Source: DAOUJI01 sp965237875
GTDB lineage: Bacteria > Chloroflexota > Dehalococcoidia > Lucifugimonadales > JAGWBF01
Direction of reading: 5' to 3'
DNA: 64,000 bases
NCBI GenBank assembly: GCA_965237875.1
Contig: CBDEGP010000002.1
Coordinates: 930,001-994,000 of the forward strand
In this document: piece after piece, positions 15,949-25,302 of the stretch
Numbering within the stretch: position 1 is the first letter of the stretch
How the letters are laid out: each line of letters opens with the position of its first letter
Position numbers and translations under genes: made by a program
Notes under the pieces: generated by a model
What the model was told of the DNA's origin: nothing
What the model saw: the letters and a program-made list of their open reading frames with translations, nothing else
Database searches by the model: none

Positions 15949-16347
15949 ATGACTGACGAACAGGGAACCACCAAGACCGCGACGACCTGGCAGGACAACC
16001 ACAGCGGGATCCGCAGGCACAAGCTCATGACGAAGGAGCTGGGAGAGAAGATCCCGGCGCTCTACGCCAACGAGAACGTCGCCGACTACGACGCCGTCCT
16101 CGCACCGGCGAAACTTTTCAGCCCCTACACCGGCTGGCGCTGGTACATCACCGAGTGGAACGCCGCGACCGGCGAGTGCTTCGGCCTGGTCGAGGGGTTT
16201 GAGACGGAACTGGGGTACTTCGATCTCACCGAGCTGGCGGAGGCGACCGTGTTCGGCAGGGTCCCCGCCGTGGAGCGCGACCTCTACTGGAAGCCGATGA
16301 CCCTGGGCGAGATCAGGAGTGAGTCGCGGGGAAGGATGGCGGCCTAG
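15949..16347 (+). CDS. DUF2958 domain protein
   Basis: The product is 132 residues. The pattern KIPALYANENV, AKLFSPYTGWRWYITEW, CFGLVEGFETELGYFDLTEL, then VERDLYWKPMTLGEI is that of DUF2958, a family common on plasmids and integrative elements and often beside PRTRC or conjugation genes. The function is unknown; it is a small, probably soluble beta-rich protein. It has an AGGAG upstream and follows the ThiF gene after 57 bases. Confidence 0.85.
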   Translation: MTDEQGTTKTATTWQDNHSGIRRHKLMTKELGEKIPALYANENVADYDAVLAPAKLFSPYTGWRWYITEWNAATGECFGLVEGFETELGYFDLTELAEATVFGRVPAVERDLYWKPMTLGEIRSESRGRMAA

Positions 16348-16400
16348 CGGTCGGCCTACAGGCACACCCGGAGAAGAAACAAACAAGGAAGGGAGAGACC

Positions 16401-16883
16401 ATGCCTGACGAAGTTGGAACGGAGACAACCCGCTCGGATGTCCCGAGCGCGGACGAGAGTCTCTTCGGCGATGCGGCGGACGACGCGCCCGCTGCGGTTG
16501 CCGATGAGCAGGACGCCGACAATGAGACCGGACAGGACCCACAGGGTTCTGATGACGCCCGAGAGCAGGACGCCCAGCCGGAGGACCTGAAGGTGGTCGT
16601 GTCCATCAAGGGCGGCAGGGCCACCATCGGGGTGCAGAAGCCCTCGTCGGACCCGCACATCGAGTCCTTCGACGACCACGACCTATCGGGGCTGACGCAG
16701 GAGGCCCTGGCGGTGGTCGAAAGGGCGAGGGCCAGGTGGGAGGACGAACCCAAGCACCCGGCTCACGTCAGACCCGCTCCCCCGGCCAGGGGCAGGGCAC
16801 GGCGTGAGCAGGGGGCGGCGCAGGCTGCGGCCGCCGAGGGAGAGACAGACCAGCAGCAACCCGAGACGTTGAGGTTGTTCTAG
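16401..16883 (+). CDS. Acidic hypothetical protein at the end of the cassette region
   Basis: The product is 160 residues. The first 65 residues are a disordered, Asp/Glu/Ala-rich segment. The middle (about 65-115) is a compact predicted domain, LKVVVSIKGGRATIGVQKP then LTQEALAVVERARARWEDE, a beta-hairpin followed by a helix. The end is an Arg/Ala/Gln tail finishing LRLF. No family is recognised. It is the last gene of the + strand series and is followed by a strong hairpin. Confidence 0.6.
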   Translation: MPDEVGTETTRSDVPSADESLFGDAADDAPAAVADEQDADNETGQDPQGSDDAREQDAQPEDLKVVVSIKGGRATIGVQKPSSDPHIESFDDHDLSGLTQEALAVVERARARWEDEPKHPAHVRPAPPARGRARREQGAAQAAAAEGETDQQQPETLRLF

Positions 16884-16941
16884 GGGCCGGACCCTGCCCT
16901 CCCAAGGGCCGGTCGGCGCAGGACGCTGGACCGCAATGTTA

Positions 16942-16977
16942 CAGGGGCAGCCATCGTATTCACGGTGGCTGCCCCTG
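16942..16977 (+). terminator. Strong hairpin closing the + strand gene series
   Basis: CAGGGGCAGCCA (16942-16953) pairs perfectly with TGGCTGCCCCTG (16966-16977), and further inner bases pair too. It lies 59 bases after the last + strand stop codon. A T-run (TTTTTT) comes only about 20 bases later. Confidence 0.65.
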
Positions 16978-16982
16978 CCTGT

Positions 16983-17054
16983 CCATGTATGCGGCCCTTT
17001 TTTCGTTTCAGGCCGACCGCCTGCCCATGTATACGGCTTTTCTTGCGTTTCAGG
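16983..17054. repeat. Two direct copies of a 30-bp repeat
   Basis: Copy 1 (16983-17012) and copy 2 (17025-17054) share CCATGTAT, a CGGC core, a T-rich stretch and CGTTTCAGG. Their starts are 42 bp apart. A diverged third copy is at 17447-17475, so the small HTH gene lies between copies two and three. Confidence 0.65.
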
Positions 17055-17078
17055 GCCCTGCGGTCGCGGGCTGCTTCC

Positions 17079-17324
17079 TTACTCTCTGAACAGGTGGACA
17101 AGACCCAGGTCGTCGGCCAGGCTCCGCAACGCATTCAGATGCCGGTAGTGCGGCCGGATGCCGGCCTTCCACCAACGCCGTATGGTCATGGGTGAGATCC
17201 CGAGGCGGCGGGCAATCTCCACCCACGGCAGGCCGGACGCGTGCTTGAACCACACCAGACGCTGCGGGAAGTCGTCGGGAAAGACGTAGGCTCTTCGGTT
17301 GTAATGAGTGCGCTGCCTCGGCAT
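17079..17324 (-). CDS. Small helix-turn-helix regulator
   Basis: The product is 81 residues. The core WVEIARRLGISPMTIRRWWKAG (about residues 35-56) is a clear helix-turn-helix of the Xre/MerR-like or resolvase-like type, preceded by an aromatic basic N-terminus and followed by a short helix. It is the first - strand gene after the mobile region and is flanked by the 30-bp direct repeats. That position suggests a regulator of the element or of the repeat sites, but the target is unknown. Confidence 0.65.
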   Translation of the reverse strand: MPRQRTHYNRRAYVFPDDFPQRLVWFKHASGLPWVEIARRLGISPMTIRRWWKAGIRPHYRHLNALRSLADDLGLVHLFRE

Positions 17325-17446
17325 GGCGCATCGGTCCTTCCGAGGGACTCATGGGGACTCCCTCCGGCGCGACTCCCATCGTCTGTCCGCTCGCTGGTAT
17401 CGGGAGAATCCCGCTATGGGCGGAGTTCGCCGCCCCGCCCGGGCAT

Positions 17447-17475
17447 CCATGTGTACGGCCTTTTTCGTTTGCCGG
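17447..17475. repeat. Third, diverged copy of the 30-bp repeat
   Basis: It shares CCATGTGTACGGC, TTTTTCGTTT and a closing CCGG with the copies at 16983 and 17025. It lies 11 bp beyond the stop codon of the giant - strand gene. Confidence 0.55.
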
Positions 17476-17485
17476 TCTGTCGAGG

Positions 17486-20400
17486 TCAACTGGAACCGCT
17501 GACGGTGAACTCCAGCCGGTTGGACAGCTTCCTGTCATCGTCCGTGCAGATGGCCCCCTGCTCGCCGCAGTCCTCCGTTATGGGTAGGACGATTGTCACG
17601 TCCCCGTTGGAGTCCGGTTCGACCGTGATCAGCCAACGTATGTTGCTGGGCCTGTCCATCCGTTCCGCGTTCCTCACCGTTCCCCCGGTCACCGTGAACG
17701 CATGGTTCCGTAGGGTCTTGTAGCTGAAGTCGGACTCAGGCTCCTCGCTGAACCGTATCTCGAAGGTGAAGGAAGACGAGCCGTCGTGGGTTGTCGGGGC
17801 AGCGACCGTCAGGCTGACGGTCAAGGGCGCCGGAGCCGCTGCCACGGCGGCCGTGGCCTCGCTGGTCAGCGTCTCCTCGTTCCCGGCGTCGTCGGTGAAG
17901 GACACCCGCACCTGGACGGTCTGTCCCTGGTCGCTGGCGGTGAGGGTGTAGGTCGAGCCTGTGGCCCCTGAGATGTCCGACCCGCCGGCTACCCACTGGT
18001 AGGTGAATGTGGCGTTGGTCAGCCCGTCGGCGTCGGCGATTCCCGACGTGTCCGCCGTCAGCGTCTCACCCACCCGGGCGGTTCCCGTGACGGTGGGAGC
18101 GCTGGTGGCCGGGCTGTTCTCCGGCTGTACCTGCTGGGCTGTCTCAGGGGGTCCGGCTATGGTGACGCTGCTCTTGTTGGAGAGCATCTTCTCGGAGCTC
18201 GTGCAGACGGCGCCCTGGTCGTCACAGTCGGTAGTGATTGGCAGCACCAGGGTCACTTCGTCGTTGCCGCTGGGCTCGACGGTGATCTCCCACCGCATGT
18301 TGGGGTTATCGCCGTTCGGGTCCAGGCGGCGAACGTTGGTCACGGACCCTCCGGTCACGTCGAGAACGTCGTCCCGCACGGCCTCGTAGCCGATGGAGAT
18401 GTCCTCGCTGAAGTAGAGCTCCAGCATGAAGGCGGTCGACCCGTCGTGGCTTACGGGCCCATCCTTCAGGCCACCGTAGAGCGGCTGTGGCGGCTGCACG
18501 TAGACGGTGTAGCTGGTGACGGTCTCCTCGAAGTCGGCGTCATCGGTGAAGCTGACCCGGACCTCGATTTCGTAACCAACGTCGGCTTCGGTGACCGTAT
18601 AGGTGGCGCCGGTGGCGCCGGTTATGTCGGCGCTCAGGCTTCCATCGTTGCGGGCCCACTGGAAGGCAAAACTGGCGTTGGTCAGGCCGTTGACGTCCTC
18701 TATGTCCGAGGTGTCGGCCGTCAGGGTCTCTCCGACGGCCGGAGTGCCGCCGATGACGGGCCGACCGGTGGCGGCCGTGTTTTCTATCGGAGCATTCCCT
18801 ACATCCTCGTCGTCGTCCACTCTGACCGCCATGTCCGACATGACTCCGGCGTACTCTCCGCCCGAGGCGGTATGGGTCAGGGTCACGACGTCATCGGCGG
18901 CGTCGCTGTCCTGGCCCGCCGTCACCGTCACCGTCTGGGCCGTGTGCCAGCTCTCCGTGGTGAAGGTCAGCTCGTTCGTCGCGCTCAGGCCGGTCAGCGT
19001 CAGATCCGACCCTTCATGGCCGGACACCGTGACCGTCACCTCCTCCGAAGGCTCATCGGACAGCTTGACCGTGTAGGTCTGGCCCGCGGCGTCGCCCTCG
19101 TCCACCGCCAGGGAGGGCTCGCCCAGCACAAGGAAGGCCTTATCGTCGTCGTACACCGTCACGGCCAGGTTCGCCGAGACACCGGCGTACTCGCCCCCGG
19201 CGGCCGTGTGTGTCAGGGTGACCTTGTCGTTGGCCGCGTCGGTGTCCTGATCGGCCTTCACCGTCACCGTCTGCGCATCGTCCCAGCTGGTCGCGTCGAA
19301 GGTCAGCGTATTCGCGCTGCTCAGGCCGGTCAGCGTCAGGTCGGTCCCATCCTGGCCGGACACGGTGACTGTGGCTTCCTCCGACGGCTGGTGGGACAGC
19401 TTCACCGTGTAGGTCCCGCCGTAGTTGCTTCCCTCGTCAACCGGCGTAGTCGAGCTCAGCACTATGGAGGCGGTATCGTCGTCATTCGTCTCAATGCGCA
19501 TCTCCAGAACCGTGTCTTCTACAAATTGGTAGAACGTCTCGCCAAACCACACCAAATCACCTGGCCCAATTCTTTGCGCGGCGCTTGAGAGAGGAAGCTG
19601 GATGTCATCGTTGATGTACAACGTCCACGACCGAATCTGTCGTTCAGTCAGGCTTATGGTCTGACCGGTAACAGTGTCCCGGGCCGATATGGAAAATCTA
19701 AACCTGGACCAATTATGCTTTGTTGGTCTGATGTCCCGTATCGCAGCGACACTGGCAATCCGGTATTGCACACCATCGGCTATCAATCTTCCGCCCGTTA
19801 TGCTTGATCCGGGACAGGTCGGGGCGCACGAAAGAATGGGGGAGGTTTCTATCGTAGGGTGACCGGCAGCCCACTTCAGGATCACGGTTCCTGTGCACCA
19901 GACATCCACACACGGGTTCGACGACGACGACTCTTCGACATTCATCAGGGTGACCGTCGCCGATGCGGGAGGCGCGGCATTGAGGCCGTTCGGCAGGGTC
20001 CCGAATCCGAGATGCACCATTTCATCGTCGTCCTCCACCGCGTCATCGAAGGCAACGACAGTGAAGGTCTTCGACGTCTCGCCTGCGGAGAATGTCACCT
20101 CCTCTGGCACACCCGACCAGTCCTCTGGAGTGGCCCCGCCGTCGCCTTCGGCCGTCAATGGGACCGTCACGTCCGCTGCAAGGACCTCGCTCAGCCGCAC
20201 CGTCACCAACGCGTCCTCGCCCCCCTCGGTGGCGCTGTAGTCGGATGCGCCAAAGGACACGGACGGCACGTCCTGAATGGTGATGGTGGCCTGGCTCACA
20301 GTACCCTGGGTGACTCCTTCCGGCAGTGTCCCGAATCCCAGCACGACCTGCTCCTCATCATCGTCTTCCGAGTCCACCGTCGCGCTGATGGTGAAGCTCT

Positions 20401-22009
20401 GCTCCGTAACGCCGCTGTCGAAAGCCAGACCGGCAGGTACGCCGGAGTAGTCGGCATCGCCGGCCCCTGCCTGATTGGCCCTGGTCAGGGGTATGGTTAC
20501 ATTCTGTTCGAGGGCATCGCTCAGGCTCACTACTACGGTGGTCGTGCCGCCTTCCGGTATGGCATGGGCGGCGGTGTTGAACCTTACTTGCACCGACTCC
20601 AACAACGGCGCCTGGTTAATGTTCTCGTCGTCGTCCACGGTCACCGCCAGATCGGAGGAGGCTCCCTCGTACTCGCCGCCTGTGGCCGCATGGGTCAGGG
20701 TGACCTTGTCGTTGGCGGCGTCGGTGTCCTCTCCGGCCTTCACCGTCACCGTCTGCGCCACGCTCCAGCTGGTCGCGTCGAAGGTCAGGGTGCTGGTGGC
20801 GCTCAGGCCGGTGAGCTCCAGGTCCGTCTCGTCCTGGCCGGTCACCGTCACCGTCACCTCGACCGACGGCTCGTGGGACAGCTTCACCGTGTAGGTCCCG
20901 CCTGTGGCGTCCTCCTCCTCCACCGTGAGGTCGGTCTTGCTCAGCACGATGGAGACCGTCTCGTCGTCGTCCACCGTCACCGCCAGATCGGAGGACACTC
21001 CCTCGTACTCGCCGCCTGTGGCCGCATGGGTCAGGGTGACCTTGTCGTTGGCGGCGTCGGTGTCCTCTCCGGCCTTCACCGTCACCGTCTGCGCATCGTC
21101 CCAGGTGGAGGTCGTAAAGGTCAGGGTGTCCCCCTCGCCCAGGCCGGTGAGCTCCAGGTCCGTCTCGTCCTGGCCGGTCACCGTCACCGTGATCTCCACC
21201 GACGGCTCGTGCGACAGCTTGACCGTATAGGTCTCGCCTGTGGCGTCCTCCTCGTCCACCGTGAGGTCGGTCTTGCTCAGCACGATGGAGACCGTCTCGT
21301 CGTCGTCCACGGTGACCGCCACGTCGGGGACGGTCACCCCGTTGTAGCCGCCATCGGCGACCCCGTGGGTGACCGTGGCGGAGTCGTCGGCGGCGTCGCC
21401 GTCGTGCACGGCCGCCACCGTGACCGTCTGCGGCGCGTGCCAGTTCTCCGTGGTGAAGGTCAGGGTCCTCGGAGTGGCCGTCACCTCGGAGTTGTCGGTG
21501 GGGTTGTTGACCGTTACCGTCACGTCCCCGCTGGGCTGGTGGCTCAGCACCATGGAGTAGGTGTTGGCGCCGCCCTCGGGGACCTCGAGCTCCTGGACGG
21601 AGGTGGCGACTCCCACCTGGATCTGGATGGTGTCCGGGGCCCCCAGCACGCTGACGGCCACGTCGGGAGCGGCGGCGGCGGCATAGTCCGGGTCGTCGGC
21701 GCTGGCCACCGAGTGTTCGATGGTGATGGTGGAGCTCTGGGCTTCGGCGTCGGCGGAGACGGAGACCGTCTGGGGCGCGTGCCAGTTGTCTTGGGTGAAG
21801 GTCAGGGCGTTGTCGTTGTCAATGCCGGCCAGCGACAGGACGGCACCCTCATGGCCGGACAGGGTTACCGTAACGTCCCCCGACGGCAGGGACCCCAGGA
21901 CCACGGTGTAGGAGTTGCTGCCGCCGGCTTGGACGGTGAGGGCCGTGGGGCTGATGACCACGCCGAGGGTCTCGTCGTCGTCCACCGTCACCGCCAGCTC
22001 CTCGGCCAC
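17486..22009 (-). CDS. C-terminal fragment of the giant Calx-beta/Ig-like secreted protein
   Basis: This frame encodes 1507 residues, but the upstream frame break near 22,055 makes the ATG at 22009 artificial. In order: one two-domain 225-residue block, two 112-residue modules (TVSIVLSKTDLTV to DLAVTVDDDE), and Calx-beta-like domains (for example PEGGTTTVVVSLSDAL). Next comes a Cys-containing, less GC-rich stretch near 19.5-19.9 kb, two more modules, and two Ig-like repeats (GETLTADTSGIADADGL). Each Ig-like repeat is followed by an HDGSxxFTFxIxFSE domain, the last ending in NRLEFTVSGSS. It is extracellular, probably calcium-binding and adhesive by family analogy. There is no LPxTG or membrane anchor at the end. 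Confidence 0.7.
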   Translation of the reverse strand: MAEELAVTVDDDETLGVVISPTALTVQAGGSNSYTVVLGSLPSGDVTVTLSGHEGAVLSLAGIDNDNALTFTQDNWHAPQTVSVSADAEAQSSTITIEHSVASADDPDYAAAAAPDVAVSVLGAPDTIQIQVGVATSVQELEVPEGGANTYSMVLSHQPSGDVTVTVNNPTDNSEVTATPRTLTFTTENWHAPQTVTVAAVHDGDAADDSATVTHGVADGGYNGVTVPDVAVTVDDDETVSIVLSKTDLTVDEEDATGETYTVKLSHEPSVEITVTVTGQDETDLELTGLGEGDTLTFTTSTWDDAQTVTVKAGEDTDAANDKVTLTHAATGGEYEGVSSDLAVTVDDDETVSIVLSKTDLTVEEEDATGGTYTVKLSHEPSVEVTVTVTGQDETDLELTGLSATSTLTFDATSWSVAQTVTVKAGEDTDAANDKVTLTHAATGGEYEGASSDLAVTVDDDENINQAPLLESVQVRFNTAAHAIPEGGTTTVVVSLSDALEQNVTIPLTRANQAGAGDADYSGVPAGLAFDSGVTEQSFTISATVDSEDDDEEQVVLGFGTLPEGVTQGTVSQATITIQDVPSVSFGASDYSATEGGEDALVTVRLSEVLAADVTVPLTAEGDGGATPEDWSGVPEEVTFSAGETSKTFTVVAFDDAVEDDDEMVHLGFGTLPNGLNAAPPASATVTLMNVEESSSSNPCVDVWCTGTVILKWAAGHPTIETSPILSCAPTCPGSSITGGRLIADGVQYRIASVAAIRDIRPTKHNWSRFRFSISARDTVTGQTISLTERQIRSWTLYINDDIQLPLSSAAQRIGPGDLVWFGETFYQFVEDTVLEMRIETNDDDTASIVLSSTTPVDEGSNYGGTYTVKLSHQPSEEATVTVSGQDGTDLTLTGLSSANTLTFDATSWDDAQTVTVKADQDTDAANDKVTLTHTAAGGEYAGVSANLAVTVYDDDKAFLVLGEPSLAVDEGDAAGQTYTVKLSDEPSEEVTVTVSGHEGSDLTLTGLSATNELTFTTESWHTAQTVTVTAGQDSDAADDVVTLTHTASGGEYAGVMSDMAVRVDDDEDVGNAPIENTAATGRPVIGGTPAVGETLTADTSDIEDVNGLTNASFAFQWARNDGSLSADITGATGATYTVTEADVGYEIEVRVSFTDDADFEETVTSYTVYVQPPQPLYGGLKDGPVSHDGSTAFMLELYFSEDISIGYEAVRDDVLDVTGGSVTNVRRLDPNGDNPNMRWEITVEPSGNDEVTLVLPITTDCDDQGAVCTSSEKMLSNKSSVTIAGPPETAQQVQPENSPATSAPTVTGTARVGETLTADTSGIADADGLTNATFTYQWVAGGSDISGATGSTYTLTASDQGQTVQVRVSFTDDAGNEETLTSEATAAVAAAPAPLTVSLTVAAPTTHDGSSSFTFEIRFSEEPESDFSYKTLRNHAFTVTGGTVRNAERMDRPSNIRWLITVEPDSNGDVTIVLPITEDCGEQGAICTDDDRKLSNRLEFTVSGSS

Positions 22010-23444
22010 TCCCTCGTACTCGCCGCCCGCCGCCGTGTGGACCAGGGTGACGGAGCCGTGTCTTGGCGTCGGCGTCCTCTCTGGCCTTCACCGTCACCGT
22101 CTGCGCATCGCCCCAGGTGGTCGTGCTGAAGGTCAGGGTGTCCGTCCCGCTCAGACCGCTCAGCGTAAGGTCGGTCGTGTCCTGGCCGGTCACCGTCACC
22201 GTCACCTCGACCGACGGCTCGTGGGAGAGCTTCACCGTATAGGTCTCGCCTGTGGCGTCCTCCTCGTCCACCGTGAGCGTGGTCTTGCTCAGCACGATGG
22301 AGACCGTCTCGTCGTCGTCCACCGTCACGGCCAGCTCCTCGGCCACTCCCCCGTACTCGCCCCCGGCACCCGTGTGGGTCAGGGTGACGGAGTCGTTCTT
22401 GGCGTCGGCGTCCTCTCTGGCCTTCACCGTCACCGTCTGCGCATCGTCCCAGGTGGAGGTCGTAAAGGTCAGGGTGTCCCCCTCGCCCAGACCGCTCAGC
22501 TCCAGGTCCGTCGTGTCCTGGCCGGTCACCGTCACCGTCACCTCGACCGACGGCTCGTGGGAGAGCTTCACCGTGTAGGTCCCGCCTGTGGCGTCCTCCT
22601 CCTCCACCGTGAGGTCGGTCTTGCTCAGCACGATGGAGACCGTCTCGTCGTCGTCCACGGTGACCGCCACGTCGGGGACGGTCACCCCGTTGTAGCCGCC
22701 ATCGGCGACCCCGTGGGTGACCGTGGCGGAGTCGTCGGCGGCGTCGCCGTCGTGCACGGCCGCCACCGTGACCGTCTGCGGCGCGTGCCAGTTCTCCGTG
22801 GTGAAGGTCAGGGTCCTCGGAGTGGCCGTCACCTCGGAGTTGTCGGTGGGGTTGTTGACCGTTACCGTCACGTCCCCGCTGGGCTGGTGGCTCAGCACCA
22901 TGGAGTAGGTGTTGGCGCCGCCCTCGGGGACCTCGAGCTCCTGGACGGAGGTGGCGACTCCCACCTGGATCTGGATGGTGTCCGGGGCCCCCAGCACGCT
23001 GACGGCCACGTCGGGAGCGGCGGCGGCGGCATAGTCCGGGTCGTCGGCGCTGGCCACCGAGTGTTCGATGGTGATGGTGGAGCTCTGGGCTTCGGCGTCG
23101 GCGGAGACGGAGACCGTCTGGGGCGCGTGCCAGTTGTCTTGGGTGAAGGTCAGGGCGTTGTCGTTGTCAATGCCGGCCAGCGACAGGACGGCACCCTCAT
23201 GGCCGGACAGGGTTACCGTAACGTCCCCCGACGGCAGGGACCCCAGGACCACGGTGTAGGAGTTGCTGCCGCCGGCTTGGACGGTGAGGGCCGTGGGGCT
23301 GATGACCACGCCGAGGGTCTCGTCGTCGTCCACCGTCACCGCCAGCTCCTCGGCCACTCCCTCGTACTCGCCGCCCGCCGCCGTGTGGACCAGGGTGACG
23401 GAGTCGTTCTTGGCGTCGGCGTCCTCTCTGGCCTTCACCGTCAC
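21849..23444 (-). CDS. Internal fragment of the giant repeat protein
   Basis: It is in frame with the repeat pattern from 23444 to about 22,064: a two-domain block (LGVVISPTALTV to DVAVTVDDDET) followed by two 112-residue modules. After a one-base insertion near 22,054-22,064 it reads out of frame to 21849. The hybrid sequence GAGCCGTGTCTTGG replaces the GAGTCGTTCTTGG found in sister modules. It should be merged with its neighbours rather than read as a separate protein. Confidence 0.5.
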   Translation of the reverse strand: MTVKAREDADAKNDSVTLVHTAAGGEYEGVAEELAVTVDDDETLGVVISPTALTVQAGGSNSYTVVLGSLPSGDVTVTLSGHEGAVLSLAGIDNDNALTFTQDNWHAPQTVSVSADAEAQSSTITIEHSVASADDPDYAAAAAPDVAVSVLGAPDTIQIQVGVATSVQELEVPEGGANTYSMVLSHQPSGDVTVTVNNPTDNSEVTATPRTLTFTTENWHAPQTVTVAAVHDGDAADDSATVTHGVADGGYNGVTVPDVAVTVDDDETVSIVLSKTDLTVEEEDATGGTYTVKLSHEPSVEVTVTVTGQDTTDLELSGLGEGDTLTFTTSTWDDAQTVTVKAREDADAKNDSVTLTHTGAGGEYGGVAEELAVTVDDDETVSIVLSKTTLTVDEEDATGETYTVKLSHEPSVEVTVTVTGQDTTDLTLSGLSGTDTLTFSTTTWGDAQTVTVKAREDADAKTRLRHPGPHGGGRRVRGSGRGAGGDGGRRRDPRRGHQPHGPHRPSRRQQLLHRGPGVPAVGGRYGNPVRP

Positions 23445-25302
23445 CGTCTGCGCATCGTCCCAGGTGGTCGGTCGTAAAGGTCAGGGTGTCCCCCTCGCCC
23501 AGGCCGGTGAGCTCCAGGTCCGTCTGGTCCTGGCCGGTCACCGTCACCGTGATCTCCACCGACGGCTCGTGCGACAGCTTGACCGTATAGGTCTCGCCTG
23601 TGGCGTCCTCCTCGTCCACCGTGAGGTCGGTCTTGCTCAGCACGATGGAGACCGTCTCGTCGTCGTCCACGGTGACCGCCACGTCGGGGACGGTCACCCC
23701 GTTGTAGCCGCCATCGGCGACCCCGTGGGTGACCGTGGCGGAGTCGTCGGCGGCGTCGCCGTCGTGCACGGCCGCCACCGTGACCGTCTGCGGCGCGTGC
23801 CAGTTCTCCGTGGTGAAGGTCAGGGTCCTCGGAGTGGCCGTCACCTCGGAGTTGTCGGTGGGGTTGTTGACCGTTACCGTCACGTCCCCGCTGGGCTGGT
23901 GGCTCAGCACCATGGAGTAGGTGTTGGCGCCGCCCTCGGGGACCTCGAGCTCCTGGACGGAGGTGGCGACTCCCACCTGGATCTGGATGGTGTCCGGGGC
24001 CCCCAGCACGCTGACGGCCACGTCGGGAGCGGCGGCGGCGGCATAGTCCGGGTCGTCGGCGCTGGCCACCGAGTGTTCGATGGTGATGGTGGAGCTCTGG
24101 GCTTCGGCGTCGGCGGAGACGGAGACCGTCTGGGGCGCGTGCCAGTTGTCTTGGGTGAAGGTCAGGGCGTTGTCGTTGTCAATGCCGGCCAGCGACAGGA
24201 CGGCACCCTCATGGCCGGACAGGGTTACCGTAACGTCCCCCGACGGCAGGGACCCCAGGACCACGGTGTAGGAGTTGCTGCCGCCGGCTTGGACGGTGAG
24301 GGCCGTGGGGCTGATGACCACGCCGAGGGTCTCGTCGTCGTCCACCGTCACCGCCAGCTCCTCGGCCACTCCCTCGTACTCGCCGCCCGCCGCCGTGTGG
24401 ACCAGGGTGACGGAGTCGTTCTTGGCGTCGGCGTCCTCTCTGGCCTTCACCGTCACCGTCTGCGCATCGCCCCAGGTGGTCGTGCTGAAGGTCAGGGTGT
24501 CCGTCCCGCTCAGACCGCTCAGCGTAAGGTCGGTCGTGTCCTGGCCGGTCACCGTCACCGTCACCTCGACCGACGGCTCGTGGGAGAGCTTCACCGTATA
24601 GGTCTGGCCTGCCGTGTCGCCCTCGACCACCGTAAGCGATGACTTGCTCAGCACCACCGACACCGTCTCGTCGTCGTCCACCGTCACCGCCAGATCGGAC
24701 TTGGCCCCGGCGTACTCGCCGCCCGCCGCCGTGTGGACCAGGGTGACGGAGTCGTTCTTGGCGTCGGTGTCCTCTCTGGCCTTCACCGTCACCGTCTGCG
24801 CATCGCCCCAGCTGGTCGCGTCGAAGGTCAGGGTGTTCCCCTCGCCCAGGCCGGTGAGCTCCAGGTCGGTCTGGTCCTGGCCCGTCACCGTCACCGTCAC
24901 CTCGACCGACGGCTCGTGGGACAGCTTCACCGTATAGGTCTGGCCTGCCGTGTCGCCCTCGACCACCGTAAGCGATGACTTGCTCAGCACCACCGACACC
25001 GTCTCGTCGTCGTCCACCGTCACCGCCACATCGGACTTGGCCCCGGCGTACTCGCCGCCCGCCGCCGTGTGGACCAGGGTCACCTTGTCGTTGGCCGCGT
25101 CGGCGTCCTCTCTGGCCTTCACCGTCACCGTCTGCGCATCGTCCCAGGTGGAGGTCGTAAAGGTCAGGGTGTCCCCCTCGCCCAGACCGCTCAGCTCCAG
25201 GTCCGTCGTGTCCTGGCCGGTCACCGTCACCGTCACCTCGACCGACGGCTCGTGGGAGAGCTTCACCGTATAGGTCCCGCCTGTGGCGTCCTCCTCGTCC
25301 AC
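23197..25302 (-). CDS. Internal fragment of the giant repeat protein
   Basis: It is in frame from 25302 to about 23,470: three 112-residue modules, one two-domain 225-residue block and most of one further module. The break near 23,465-23,475 carries CAGGTGGTCGGTCG, a hybrid of the two module variants CAGGTGGTCG and CAGGTGGAGGTCG, one base longer than either. The remainder down to 23197 is out of frame. There is no signal or start of its own. Confidence 0.5.
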   Translation of the reverse strand: MDEEDATGGTYTVKLSHEPSVEVTVTVTGQDTTDLELSGLGEGDTLTFTTSTWDDAQTVTVKAREDADAANDKVTLVHTAAGGEYAGAKSDVAVTVDDDETVSVVLSKSSLTVVEGDTAGQTYTVKLSHEPSVEVTVTVTGQDQTDLELTGLGEGNTLTFDATSWGDAQTVTVKAREDTDAKNDSVTLVHTAAGGEYAGAKSDLAVTVDDDETVSVVLSKSSLTVVEGDTAGQTYTVKLSHEPSVEVTVTVTGQDTTDLTLSGLSGTDTLTFSTTTWGDAQTVTVKAREDADAKNDSVTLVHTAAGGEYEGVAEELAVTVDDDETLGVVISPTALTVQAGGSNSYTVVLGSLPSGDVTVTLSGHEGAVLSLAGIDNDNALTFTQDNWHAPQTVSVSADAEAQSSTITIEHSVASADDPDYAAAAAPDVAVSVLGAPDTIQIQVGVATSVQELEVPEGGANTYSMVLSHQPSGDVTVTVNNPTDNSEVTATPRTLTFTTENWHAPQTVTVAAVHDGDAADDSATVTHGVADGGYNGVTVPDVAVTVDDDETVSIVLSKTDLTVDEEDATGETYTVKLSHEPSVEITVTVTGQDQTDLELTGLGEGDTLTFTTDHLGRCADGDGEGQRGRRRQERLRHPGPHGGGRRVRGSGRGAGGDGGRRRDPRRGHQPHGPHRPSRRQQLLHRGPGVPAVGGRYGNPVRP

